Source of the DNA: Saksenaea vasiformis B4078
Taxonomy: Eukaryota; Mucoromycota; Mucoromycetes; Mucorales; Saksenaeaceae
Assembly: GCA_000697055.1 (NCBI GenBank)
Contig: JNDT01002238.1
Coordinates: 1 to 64,000, forward strand
Direction: 5' to 3'
Length of the DNA: 64,000 nucleotides
Shown in pieces: positions 36,672 to 48,749 of this stretch (within the stretch, counting starts at the first letter, position 1; every line of letters begins with the position of its first letter). Made by a program: the position numbers and the translations under genes. The notes below the pieces were generated by a model. The model was given only the letters and a program-made list of their open reading frames with translations, was not told where the DNA came from and did not search any database.

Positions 36672-39600
36672 ATGGATTCCCGCGACCTGGAGAAGTTATC
36701 ATCCAATGTAATAATGTAAATCCTTTGTATGTAAACTTATCCAACATTTTCATAAGCTCCACACGTTTTTAGTGCATGATGTGTTCGACAGATGCATAAG
36801 AGGCCTTCACTTTGATGGACGCGCTGCAGAGTATTCTGCAATAGAGATTGAACCTGGAAAGAAAAATATTATAAAGCTTATCTACGAATATCTTTCTGAC
36901 AAGGCATTCGTGGAAGAGACACGCACGAAAACCATCGATGTGGACAACTCCATGGATGAACTGTTGCTCGACGACAGCTTCCGCGATTTGCCATATGAAA
37001 TGCTGGCGTATAACGATGCTGCTGCCATAAGTTGTACTCCGCATAAACACAGTCGGGACCCCTCCAAAAATAATACAGTTGGATACATGGTCTCCTACGT
37101 TTCTTGGGGAGAAGTATGAATCCGAGAAGCGGTTATGAATTATTCATTTAGTAGTACCCTTCCAGGTACATCTATCTCCCGAAGTTGCTAGACCAGCTAC
37201 TACTTTCAGGAACGCTGTACACCTTGCCTTGAAGGAAGACGTGGACAAGAGATATGAAGCTCTACAAACTGTATTTGAACAATATGGGCACTATTATCCA
37301 ACAAGGATCTTACTTGGTACTGTGGTTCATAGATACGTGACCTACACTAACGGTTTCACAATGAAGGTGGCCTAATTGCTTGTAAAAATGACAGTTCATT
37401 CACCCAGGGTGGAAGCGAGAGCAAGCATAAAACAATTCAGTGTGGCGACGTGGCAGAAAAGGTCGCAAGTGCAATGAAACATCACCGATACTGGGAAATA
37501 ATAGGTAATAGGTAATTTTGATTACATCCATCACCATTGCTAACTACGTTCGTAATAGGTGGCAACTCCATAACATTTTTTATGGACGGGCTGGAAAGCT
37601 GGAGAGAAACTACCAAGTCCAAACCAGCAACTATCCAATTTAAAGATTTGAAGCCAATGTATAATATACTTAAGGATGACGACCGGCTTCGAGTGGAGGA
37701 GGTCTACCGCGTTGCATCATTCAAGTCTTGCTATGCGCAACCAGTGGAAGATATCTATACTAAACCGCGTAAGGAAAAGAATGAAGGTGTTCGAGGCAGG
37801 CTTGGATACACAAATCATCGGTGGCAAGATCTAGATCGAATAACAGGAGCCCAAGAAAGAGCAAGCAATCACGAACACGGAACTGTGCAGAAAAAGCCTG
37901 GCAAAGGCATATCCAGTCAGGGGGATTCAGACCTTGATATCGATATCAGCACTGTTAGCTCGGAACAAGAAGTTGTTGGCCATGAAGATCGGGTTACACA
38001 AAAATGGCCTGAAGAGATACAAAACCATGAGGACGGAGAGGAGGGACGCTTCAACGGGGACGTTGTCCAGTACGAAAAAGTGGCAAACCAAGTAAATGAA
38101 GATATGCAACTCGAACTTGGTGATATGTACATAAATGAAAAAAGAGACATCGACAAAGTGATTGAATGGTATAAAAAAGCGGAGAATCGAGGAAATGAAG
38201 ATGCGCAAATCAGACTTGGAGATATTTACAGAGACGGAGATGAAGTGGAGAAAGATATGAACAAAGCAATTGAATACTACGAAAAAGCGATAGATTGGGG
38301 AAGTTGGGTTGTGCTTCCCAGGCTTAAAGAAACGCTAATCACATTTGGAGATATGTACAAAAATGGAGACGGAGTGACTCAAGACATTTCCAAAGCAGTT
38401 GAATACTATAAACGAGTGGCAAATTTTGGAAATGAAGGTGTCCAATGGAGACTTAGAGACACACTAATCATGCTTGGAAATATGTACAGAAATGGAGACA
38501 GGGTGATTCAAGACGTCGCCAAAGCAATTGAATGCTATGAACAAGCGGCATACTATGGAAATGAAGATGCTCAATGGAGACTTGAAGATGCACAAATCAA
38601 GGTAGCAGATATGTATAGAGATGGGAATGGAGTGAAGAAAGATTATAACAAAGCAATTGAATGCTACGAAAAAGCGGCATATTACGGAAATGAAGATGCC
38701 CAATGGAGACTTGAAGATGTGCAAAACAAACTTGGTGATATCTATAGAGATGGGAATGGAGTGAAGAAAGATTATAACAAAGCAATTGAATGTTACAAAA
38801 AAGCGGTGGATTACGGAAGTTGGATTGCGCAATGGAAAATCGAAGACGCTCAAATCAAACTTGGAGATTCGTACCGGGATGGAGATGGTGTGAAGAAAGA
38901 TTTGGACAAGGCAATTAAATGGTACAAAGAAGCGGCAGATAACGGAAATTGGGATGCGCGACAGAGACTTGCAGGCGTGCAAACCAACCTGGGAGACATG
39001 TACAGGGATGGAGATGGGATGGAGGAAGACATACATAAAGCCATGGAATTGTACGAGAAAGCGGCATATAAAGGAAATTGGGATGCGCGATGCAGACTTG
39101 AAGACGCACAGATCAAACTTGGTAATATGCACAGACATGGAAATGGAGCGAAGAAAGACATCAATGCAGCAATTGAATGGTACAAAAAAGCGGCAAATCT
39201 AGGGAATGAAGATGCGCAAATCAAGCTTGGTGATATGTACCATCAGGGACGTGAGATGGAGAGAGATCATCTCGAGGCGACGATGTGGTACGAAAAAGCG
39301 GCAACTCAAGGAAGTGAAGATGCGCGGATCAAGCTTGGTGATATGTACTATTACGGGCAGGGGTTAAAGAGAGACCTGAATAAAGCAATTAAATGGTACA
39401 AAAAAGCGACACATCAAGGAAATGAAGAATTGCAAATCAAACTAGGAGATATGTACGAAGTCGGATATGAAGTGAAGAAAGACATCAACCAAGCAATTAA
39501 ATGGTACCAAAAAGCGGCAGATCGAGGAAATGCACGTGCGCAAATCAAACTTGGAGATATTCACAAAGATGAAAAGAAAGACATCGACACAGCAATTGAA

Positions 39601-40341
39601 TGGTACCAAAAAGCGGCGGATCAAGGGGGTGAATGGATGCAAATCAAACTTGGAGATATTTACAGAAGAGAAAAGAAAGACATCGACACAGCAATTGAAT
39701 GGTACCAAAAAGCAGCATATCGAGGAAATAAAGATGCACAATTGAGGATTGGAAATATTTACAGAGATGAAAAGAAAAACATCGAGAAAGCAATGAAATG
39801 GTACCAAAAAGCGGCAGATCGAAGAAATAAAGACGCACAATTCAAGCTTGGAGATATTTACAGAGATGAAAAGGGAGACATCGACAAAGCAATTGAATGG
39901 TACCAAAAAGCGGCGAGTAATGGATGGACATATCCGCAAATCCAACTTGGAGATATTTACAGAAGAGAAAAGAAAAACATCGACATAGCAATTGAATGGT
40001 ACCAAAAAGCGGAGAATCAAGGAAATGAAGATGCGCAAATCAGACTTGGAGATATTTACAGAGATGAAAAGGAAGACATTGACAAAGCAATTGAATGGTA
40101 CCAAAAAGCGGCGAATCAAGGAAATGCACGTGCGCAAATCAAACTTGGAGATATTTACAAAGATGAAAAGAAAAACATCGAGAAAGCAACGAAATGGTAC
40201 CAAAAAGCGGCAGATCGAGGAAATAAAGATGCACAATTCAGGATTGGAGATATTTACAGAGGTGAAAAGAAAGACATCGGCAAAGCAATGAAATGGCGCC
40301 AAAAAGCAAGAGATTGGCTTACGAAAAAAACAGCTAGATGA
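36672..40341 (+). CDS. MACPF-like domain protein with 20 Sel1 repeats (copy C)
   Basis: Five exons: 36672-36707, 36757-37113, 37166-37316, 37367-37504, 37559-40341 (1154 aa). The MACPF-like signature is best preserved here: QYGHYYPTRILLGG across the exon 3/4 junction, with YWEIIGG and LKPMYNILKDDDRLRVEE after it. From about residue 415 come 20 Sel1-like units. Unit 1 has 33 residues, units 2-8 have 43, units 9-12 have 36, and units 13-20 have about 33. Each has the A-x-x-W/C-Y-x-K-A-A core. No signal peptide or transmembrane segment is visible. The last intron acceptors and all frames are intact, so it looks functional. A pore-forming or membrane-associated role is inferred from the family only. 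Confidence 0.7.
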
Positions 40342-40556
40342 CCTACTAGAAAAATGACAAACGTTTTGCTTGTTATACAATTCTCTCGTTTTTATTTGTG
40401 ATCAGAAAAACACTTAGGCGCAGGACAATTGTAGTCGCAAATAAAAGTGGCGATTCTGTAGTTCTTTTTAGTTCGCTAAACAAAGATCGATGATGTGTGA
40501 TAAGAAAGGCCGAGCCGTGGGATCGGAGCCTTGATTGGCAATGTCCCTTTTGCTGT
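40342..40556. other. 3' flank of locus C
   Basis: Contains the conserved block GATCAGAAAAACACTTAGGC and following bases, shared with the 3' flank of locus B and the right end of locus D. Confidence 0.5.
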
Positions 40557-40795
40557 TATTGAAATACATTTTACGCTACTCTAAAATCAATTTTGCATGC
40601 AGAAAGAATCAATCTTGCACTGAAAACAAAACGAACATACGTAATTAATATACCAATCATGGCAGAAAGACCATACATTACTTACATGAAGTTGGTCCTC
40701 CCGCGGACGCAAAATTTATTGAAGCGGCGTATAACATATTTCATGATTAGTAAATGGGATGATATATTGATGTCTTTACTTACCCCCGAGGGGTA
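40557..40795 (+). repeat. Dispersed repeat copy R3
   Basis: Begins TTATTGAAATACATTTTACG and has the 3' part TTTCATGATTAGTAAATGGG with TTGATGTCTTTACTTACC. Its right half is especially close to copy R5 at 60.6 kb, with GCGTATAACATATTTCATG in both save one base. It begins 216 bp after the stop of locus C. Confidence 0.65.
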
Positions 40796-41404
40796 CCCTG
40801 CTGCTCGTATGGGCGGCTGCACCGCACCAAATCCATGGTAGGTGCGACCGAGGAGAAGAAGAAGAAGTAAAAGGCTCACCCATCCACTGACGTATGAATG
40901 TTATTTTGCTTGTTTACGCCTATAAAATATAACACGTTAGGACTCGAACATACTGTCTGCTTAATTTCTTACCGCTTTGCTGTATTTTGATTCATGTCCA
41001 AAGTCACCCGAAGATCGCAGATAAACGTCTCGTTCTCGGTTACATATATTTGCTGTAGTCATTGATGCTGATACCGATTGGTGCCACCATGCGTCCAGTT
41101 CAGGACATCTCAAGCATACAAGCCGAGATCTATTGTGTGTTAACGTTAGAGGGTGCCATGAGAAGAGTAACATTAAAGTGTTTCCCTGCCGCTTTTGCCA
41201 GATGCCTCCTTTGGGATATGCCTGGATATGTCGTTTCTGTATTCCATTAAGAGTTACACGACCTTTGTATCGCTTCCAAGGGTGCGTGTTTTCGTTTTTC
41301 GCATGGTCTCCGATATGTTGGATTGATAAAAGAAGACAAATAAAATGTACAAAAAGAAAAGGAAAAAGAAGTTCTCGCTTTAAATATGCATCGCTTTTCG
41401 TTAT
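40796..41404. other. DNA between repeat R3 and the short tandem array
   Basis: No gene is seen. The stretch 41280-41404 resembles 60940-61050, so it is part of a larger dispersed element also present near 60.5-61.3 kb. Confidence 0.4.
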
Positions 41405-41660
41405 CTGAGACATCCTTTTTGTGTGAGACAAGAGGAACCTATCTTCGGCGCACCTTTGGCATGAGACGACGGAATCCTGTTTCTGACACACCATTTGCAT
41501 GAAATAACAAGAATTCAATCATTGATTCACCCTTTGCACGAGACAAAGAACTCTATGTTTAACACGGGATAATCGACTCCTACCTTCGACACGCCTTTTG
41601 CGTTAGATAATGAAACCCAGTCCCTGATACATCTTTTGCATCGGATGACGGGAAGCTATC
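41405..41660 (+). repeat. Degenerate tandem array, ~50-bp units (first site)
   Basis: About five divergent units share GACACGCCTTTTGCATGAGA followed by CAATGGAATCCTAT-like text, for example at 41405, 41452, 41499, 41552 and 41605. A related array occurs at 61060-61320. There is no coding signal. Confidence 0.6.
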
Positions 41661-41739
41661 AGTGACACAAACATGGGAGAGCATGACATAGGGTCAATCG
41701 ATTATTCTTTTCTGATTATCACATGGACTGTCGTGAGGG

Positions 41740-43715
41740 CGATTCCCCGTGTACCTGACGGGAGCCGAACGCAACTCATGTCAGTTGGAGTCCCGGAGAC
41801 CGGTTCCGGAAATCAAAATATTTGCTGCATTACTTTCCTTACGCACACATTTAATCAATCTGTTAATTGTAATAATGCTGTCCTGTGGCGTCGATGGTGA
41901 GCCTATGTCTGGTATATTCTTTGTGAAGATTCCACCAAAAGATACAGTAGAAATGGTGGAGGAAGGGGTGAGACTTTGTGCCTCAAAAGCAACCAATTGC
42001 CATTGAAAATGTTATTCTCGTCTTTATCAACTCGTCAAAAATGGACATGCTGTTTTACGCAAGGATCCGTGAACATCAGGAAAGTTTCGCGCTTTGAAGT
42101 ATATAATTAAGCTATGTAAATTGCCCGGCAAAAATCTGATCGTTACGCCATCGTCGATACGTTTAACCAGGCACGATAGGCCTACGGAGGTCTATTAAGT
42201 AATAGCTCTTCATCCTCAGTATTTCCATTACAGTGCTCCCCTTCTAATTTCAAACCTCTGTAACTTAAAACCCCGTCCTTTTCAAGAGATTTGGCGGGAA
42301 CGACCAGAAAGCAGTGTAAATCCTCAAGTCCCCAGTAAACCAAATTCAAGACTATAAAGAGGGTTGAAACCTCTATCGGGGAAGGGGCATAGTTGCTTCG
42401 AAAACGCTCTGTGTTAATTGATTCCTTGTGGAATATGACGCAATAGCCGTTCGTCTTAACGACGATTCATCTCGTATTTTTCGGGGATCATCCGTGACCC
42501 TTCCTTATTTCTCTTCGGCAAGGAAATATATCACAGTGTCATTATGTAACAGTTCATCTTGCGGTGGAAGACGTGTTCCCTGCTTCGAAATTTCAGATAC
42601 TTCTGAACAAGCACAATCACTTCCACTTCTATAGATTTGTTGAAATTGCCATCATGCTGGGTTCCTTTGATAGAACAAACTGTTTATTCGCCCAAGCTGA
42701 GAGCTCTGACAACATCATTTGGAGTCTTCCTTTTTTTTTAATGCATATCGCATTGCGTTATTTACTGGTCATAGTTACGTTCTTTGGCGGCATTGCGGAA
42801 AATGGCGATAAACATGACTGTTCATTGATAGAATCGCTATATATGACGAATAGCTACGCAATTGTCATGAGACTGCAAAAAGCCGCTATATAATGACTCA
42901 TTATTGTACGTAAGAACTGCTCTTGATGGTGCCTGTAGGAGCACCCTGCAACTCAGATGCCTTTGCCACATATCCTCCGTAAAATACCACCTTCGAGCTA
43001 TTCAAGTAGTTGCAACGAACCAAGGGGTTGATATTGGTGGGGGCCTTACTGTATGGCTGAAAATATCAAGGAAAATGCTAAGGCAGCTTTCATCGGTGTC
43101 ACTCGTCATCAGACATCAGCTCAAGATAACTTTGCGCTGAAGTGCCACTCCTTTCTGCATTGATTCAATACCTGTGTTGATGTGCTCTTTTCTCTTTGCA
43201 TCATAAAAGCACATGCTCCACCACCCTTGCAATCGAAGCTGTATGGTTATTCCAAACTGTCTCCATCTATGGATGTTCTCTTGACTCACACCAGCTAGAC
43301 GGAATGCTATTTCACAATGCTTCGCCTCTGTCGCAGCACAAACACCATACCACTTCCACCACAATGTTACATTGTGTGGAACACCTAGTTCCCTGAGGGT
43401 GTTTGGGAGAGGAAGTGGTCAAAGATATTAAAACGTGCATATACGACGTAGCAGTTACAACAACCGAGTCGTACAAAAGGTTAGCCGGTGCGATCAATCG
43501 CACACCAGCAAGTGTCCGACTCTTACGTAAAGCCTTGCGGGTCAACCACTTCGATGGAGCAGACTTCGATCTCGCTGTCCACTGGAACTTGAGTTTTCGT
43601 ATTATTTGCGGTCAAAAAACATTTGGGAGCAGGATAATTGGAGTCGCAATTAAAGTGATCAATTTTATGCTTTTTTCTGAGCTCGTTGAAACAATCGTAC
43701 ATATCGATTATGTTC
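41740..43715 (+). pseudogene. Remnant of a header-MACPF-Sel1 unit (locus D)
   Basis: The left part has a Crinkler-like header (from 41875; GEPMSGIFFVKIPPKDTVEM). It carries the same +1 frame change as the other copies near 41986, with the continuation IAIENVILVFIN. The DNA at 43055-43390 matches the upstream non-coding DNA of loci A and C. The DNA at about 43590-43660 matches the 3' flank of loci B and C. The whole MACPF-Sel1 coding body is missing between them. The 43395-43590 segment has no counterpart in the other copies. A separate 0.8-kb element interrupts the locus (42231-43051). It is clearly non-functional. Confidence 0.6.
42231..43051. mobile_element. Short pogo/Tc1-like non-autonomous element
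   Basis: The insert starts TACAGTGCTCCCC and ends GGGGCCTTACTGTA, so both ends have CAGT flanked by a TA duplication and short, imperfect inverted termini. Comparison with locus C shows the interruption: C reads GTTATGGTTGAAAG where D has TA, the insert, then TATGGCTGAAAA. The 821-bp interior has no transposase. The superfamily is inferred from the TA duplication and CAGT ends. Confidence 0.5.
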
Positions 43716-43822
43716 AATGAGAAGGGACGAGATGAGGGACCGGAGTATCTCATTGGTCGAAAGTAGCTGGGATCCCTATCCTGAAATTTCGCACCGGACA
43801 TGCCACATCTTTCCTTGTTATC

Positions 43823-44431
43823 ATGACGGCTGATAATTCAAAGCATCAACACTTGACTCCAGAACAGCGTAGAAACCGTAACCGTCTTGCTCAAGCTGCA
43901 TTTCGCGCACGGCGTTCTCAATATACTGAGAAACTGGAGCAGGCACTGTTTCGGCTAGAAGAGACGATTCAAGAATTGCAAGAAAGTAATCGTTTAGCCA
44001 ACCAGCGCGCTGCTCAAGCAGAACATAATTATGCGAAGCTGATGACAGAGACAGAAGCATTACAACGTTGTCTGATTATGGCCTTGGAAGGCAATGAGGG
44101 ATGGTTAAGGAAATCAACCGAGCCAGCAATGCTTTACTTCGACTATTCTCAACAACAAGTTGGACTACACCCGGTTATTAATAATACAGGCGAGTTGTGC
44201 ATTTTGTACAGAAACAAAGATCCTAGGTCTTTTCTTTATAGATATATCACTGAACGGCTCGATGACACTTCATCCGCCTTCGGATCTTGGCAGCGCCTCA
44301 TGGCAGTAAAACTCTTGAGCTTCGGTGTAGCAAACATATCTAGTCAATGTAGAATAGCAATAGGTGAAGCAACTGTAGACAAATATCCTAAACCATTTAT
44401 TAAACGATTCTTTTACACTAACCTACACTGA
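43823..44431 (+). CDS. bZIP transcription factor (AP-1/Yap-like basic region)
   Basis: A single-exon frame encodes 202 aa. Near the N-terminus is a basic region NRNRLAQAAFRARRSQYTEK, with the N-x7-R signature and the Q-x-A-F-R wording typical of fungal Yap/AP-1 factors. A coiled coil follows with leucines in LEQALFRLEETIQEL and a long Glu/Gln-rich helix. The C-terminal 100 residues have no recognised domain. Yap-type factors regulate stress genes in the nucleus; the Cys-rich domains of oxidative-stress Yaps are not visible here. It lies just downstream of the locus D remnant and is convergent to the Zn2Cys6 gene. Confidence 0.8.
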   Translation: MTADNSKHQHLTPEQRRNRNRLAQAAFRARRSQYTEKLEQALFRLEETIQELQESNRLANQRAAQAEHNYAKLMTETEALQRCLIMALEGNEGWLRKSTEPAMLYFDYSQQQVGLHPVINNTGELCILYRNKDPRSFLYRYITERLDDTSSAFGSWQRLMAVKLLSFGVANISSQCRIAIGEATVDKYPKPFIKRFFYTNLH

Positions 44432-45010
44432 GCTTGCGTTAAAAAAATGAGTTTGCGCTCTTATATTATTTTGCGTTGATACTAAATCAGTTATCTCATA
44501 AATACAAAACTATACAGACTAGCATAAAGAGTTATTCGGTGAATGCTACGCTCGCTGTTACCTTTGATATGATTCAACCCTGTAGAAAACTTAATTCTTT
44601 GGGATTACGACGAGAGGTTATATAGCAAAATCGAATGGAATCCTAACGTGTTCTTTATTGAAATAGCTCTACACAAGCCTGTGTATATCGAAATTGATAT
44701 ATAGAAACAGTTTATGGTGGTGTTGATTTGATGTCTATGATTGTAGTTGATATAGGTCATAGTCTCGAGTCTCCTCTTCATAGTCGTCTTACGGACACGG
44801 ATGGAAATTGTATCTATTCCGTTGCTGCGGAGTGTCAGAAATCCTATCGTGGCCTGTGCTGTCAAAGGAATCCAGCGCTATGTTTATTGTTGACGGTTGT
44901 GAGTACTGCGCTAACGGTTCCGTTGAGGAGAGATCTATAGTTACATGAAGACTGCGTGAGTTCAGGTTATCTACAACGGTCTCATCTCGATAGCGTAAAT
45001 ATCAGAAGGT
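44432..45010. other. Gap between convergent transcription factor genes
   Basis: A 579-bp stretch without a supported gene, carrying the 3' ends of both flanking genes. Confidence 0.45.
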
Positions 45011-47434
45011 CTATTCCTCATAAATGGAGCTGTATATGTTACCCGCAACTTGACAAGAGGAGTGTAGGGGGAACACATCTCGGACAGAAAAGTCATGTTC
45101 ATTGGATACTTGCTTACCTGTATTGATTTCACTGGTTATCGTGCCTGCAGATGATGAGGATGTGTAAGGATTATTTAACGAGTTTTGATGCACGGTTGAC
45201 GGCGTCCAACAAGGCGTCACCACATTTTCCCATACAGGTGCCTGGCGTATGGACAAAACGCTGTAGTTATTTGCTCCTGGCCTTTGTTCTTCGTGAAAGT
45301 TCGGGTTGAAAGAAGAGATACTATCTACGAATGCCTGTGATCTGCCACTCTCTTCCATAAGCGATTCGTGCACACCAGTATGTGGAAATACAGTCACCAC
45401 TGATTGTGGAGATGCACCTTCTTCATATGAGAACGCTGTTGTAACAGACGGTTGCTGAAGGGAATGTGATGCGATCTGGGCCATGCTATCCTGTAGATTT
45501 TTTTCGTTCTCAGAAACCTGTTGCTGAGCATTCGGGATGTATTGCAGTATTTTGTCGGCATTGGGGATAATGGCATACTTTCGGATTTCTTGAAGTGTCT
45601 GAATCGACTGTTCGTACAGTTTTTGAGACTGTTGTGAGACCTCCTGGTGGCTGTCATGAATGTGTTTAGCATGTATCTTGATAGCTGAAATGACACAATG
45701 CACTGTGTAGTCGAACTTGATAATGGTTGCTGGTTGAACACACATGTGACGCACAAGTTGTGTGATATGCGTTGCTCGTATCCGTCTCTGAAGTAAGTTG
45801 TGCTGGTCATTTGGTAAATGGCAAAGGGCATCCAGGACCAGGAGATTGTAAATAAGATGCATGTGGCCTATCATCGGTCTAGGGCGTGGTAACTCGGCTA
45901 CCTCTTCTACCGTAGCCGTAGGTGGTAGGCTCCATTGTAATGAAGCAGGCAGAGCGCAAAGCCAGACAAGAAGCTTGTCATAAAACTCATGGACACGTGA
46001 GAAAAAAGCCATCTTGTCTGCAATCCCATGAAGAGCTGCGCATGAACGGAGAGACAGGCCTTCCTCGCTCACAAGGACAAGTTCCACTTTAGCTCTAACG
46101 CCTTCGATTATGCCACGTTCCACTGAGTCGTCTTCGGGAAGAACACCTGGCAATTCAGTATTTGCAATAGAAGCAGGAATCATCCATGGTCTCTCCCAGC
46201 CAGAGCTTTGGAATTTGTCAAGACAGTAGCAACTCCAAAAGACGCGACGACGGGTTTCAATCTCTTCTTCATTTAGCTCCTTGCTGATGTTGCTTTCTGT
46301 ATTCAACCCCAATTCAAGGCACATTCGAAATGCCATGCCGCTGTACATCCAGGAACGACATTGTTGGGCTCCACTGCGGTACATGTTAGGACTAGGTTCG
46401 TACTGAGACATCAGCATGAGTGCAACCACTGTGCTGACTCGTGGCACGTCCAGGAAATCCTCCAGGAGACGTTTGGCTCGATGAAAAAAGACGTCCGTCT
46501 TGGGAACATCAGGCATGTCGGTGAACTTGCATGTATGCATGTAGATAGAATTTAGCAGTAATGGCGTGATCAGCGGACCTTTTCTTTCCAATTGGTCGTA
46601 AAAGTAACGTTTTGGAATCATTGGAGTAATCTCATAACGTTCTTCAAAAAAAATGCCAATAAGGTTTATCTGAACGTCGCGGGATGGCATCTCGACTGAA
46701 CCGGTATATTTGGTGGGAAGCGGTGGGTCAGGCATCCATTGAATGAAGTTGCCGAATGGATCAATTTCCAAGTCTGCATTATGGCGTTTGGGGCATCTGT
46801 CATTGATGCTCAGTTTTCGCAGGTCGTCGCCAAATGAAGCCAAAACCTTGCTGACCCGCGACTCATGCAGCAATGCTCGCCGTTTGCTTCTGTTCAGCTG
46901 ATACTCATTGGAATCAGCAAACAAGACAGATTCATCTTCCGCAAGATCCAGGGTATCGGTGTGTAAAACGCTTGAGTCTTCCGATTTTGATTCTTCTGAT
47001 TGTTCCTGATCTGGATCAAATAGACCATCTTTGCTGAATGTGCATGGCCGTCCTCTTGCTAGATAAATAAATTTAGTATGGTGTTATTATTAGTTGTTTC
47101 TGGGGAAGCGCAAAGACGCACCTTTACACTAAAGTAATAGCTGTCAGATGGGATCGTACAAGAATAGAATGCATTACCTGCATACATGGCCGATTACCGT
47201 CACACTATGGAAATTTATCCCATCCATGCAGTGGGAGAGAACAGTTAGCTCTTTGCAATAAGTAAAGATCGCGGCAATCATCCGAACTAACATGACAGGA
47301 TTTCTCCTCATTCGATGTTTGCTCAACGACATTACTCGAAATGACAGTACCTTGATCTTTTTAGCTCTACATGTATAGCATGCACGACCGACTTTAAGGC
47401 GTTTGTTCCTTGACTCCAGCCTCAGTCGTTCCAT
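45011..47434 (-). CDS. Zn2Cys6 fungal transcription factor
   Basis: Four exons on the minus strand: 47351-47434, 47178-47204, a 7-nt exon 47122-47128, and 45011-47058, giving 721 aa. Only this splicing yields a perfect binuclear zinc cluster: Cys19-x2-Cys22-x6-Cys29-x5-Cys35-x2-Cys38-x6-Cys45. The microexon supplies Cys38. The middle contains the fungal transcription factor domain (LLNSIYMHTCKF; RSGAQQCRSWMYSGMAFRMC; RRRVFWSCYCLDKFQSS). The C-terminus is Gln/Ser-rich. It should be a nuclear DNA-binding regulator; target genes are unknown. If the microexon is skipped, Cys38 is lost and the frame changes. Confidence 0.87.
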
Positions 47435-48749
47435 AGAAAGGGGGGTTAGAGGATGGGAAAAGAGAAGAAGTTACGGTGAGAAATAGATAGAATTTCTCTT
47501 TTAAGAAAGAAGAAATTGTTCCAGTGAACGAAATGAGGAGACTTCCATTTGTTGAGGTGCACCGGAGACGTCAGAAAAAGTAAGTGATCAATTGCCAAGT
47601 TCAGATTTAGAAACCATGAAAAAACGAAATAAAGTTATTTTTGTATAACGCAAACTCATGCTCATAGCCTCAGGAGCAGAAAACTTATATCAGGTCAAGA
47701 ATATTGGGTACAGTGCCACTGTTTCATGTCATTACGCTCGGCCGAATTACCCGAAATCATGTTGTACAATGACCCATTACCAGGCATTCGGTATTGAAGT
47801 CATCAATAACTTGACTACTCTCTAATTAAGATATGTTTTGCCACCTGTAAAAAAAAAGACATTCTATTTATAATAATAATTGTATGTAGACACATGTTTC
47901 TGTTGTCTAAGTGATATCCTACCACCTGAATTTGCATGAAATTCAAATCTATTTTTGATTAAAGGAAGTATGTACACCTACGTTAATGAAGGTTCCTTCA
48001 AAAGAGAGAAAAAAAAATTTTTTTTTCTCTGTCATGTGGCCTACCACAACATTAGCACCAAAACATACAACAAGCAGATAGGTGTTCATAGGACTAGCCT
48101 ACGCTATATATATTTATGTTTTGTCATCTTTCTTTGTGCAGCCCCTTAGGGCCTGCAGACTAAATCTGGTCAAAGAAATAAAGAAAATCGGCCAAACTTG
48201 GGAGTCTATTACCTTCAGAAACATCAAAGAACGTTTCATTAGTGAAAAATGACAACTCCGCAAAGTATCGCTTATTCATCGTAAACGGGCAACAGTCAAA
48301 ATGCCCCAGTTCTCATTCCTAAAAGACCTTCTTTGCTGCATATCCCTTACATTACTGCGGCTAGTATTAGAAAAGCAGTCTAGGGAGTACCCTGTGATTA
48401 TTTGTGCTTTCAAATCTCATTTCAAGAATCGACTGTTTTATAGCAGAAGAAAAACGGCTACTTTTGTCTATGAATTGTCGGCATGATATTGATGGCTATA
48501 TGTTCTATAGATAATCTAATTATCAAACAAATAAGGATTGCTAATTAAAGATTTAAGCATTTCCTTGATCCGTGATGTATAAGCTATGAAGTAAGAATGC
48601 TGTTAGTGATAATGAAACCGATGCAGCTGCTAGTGGCTTTTTAGTGCTGTGAGCTTCCCATTTTGGAGATGCCTGGGTGGCTTAGTTGCCCAATTTGTAT
48701 GATCTTCCCTTTTTTTTTTCTTCTGGCTTAACTCTCCTTTATAACAACT
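47435..48749. other. Intergenic stretch between divergent genes
   Basis: I see no gene in these 1.3 kb. There are T-rich runs at 48008-48022 and 48710-48720. It probably holds the promoters of the Zn2Cys6 gene and the Grn1-domain gene. Confidence 0.4.

Noticed and set aside
38464..40380. Minus-strand frames of 224 and 312 codons opposite copy C
   Set aside because: Same reason: repetitive antisense of Sel1 codons.
41405..41660. The ~50-bp array as a CRISPR-like array
   Set aside because: Units are contiguous and divergent with no unique spacers, and the genome is eukaryotic.
43403..43720. 105-codon plus-strand frame as a gene
   Set aside because: Its right half is the conserved non-coding 3' flank of the MACPF-Sel1 unit, so the frame is accidental.
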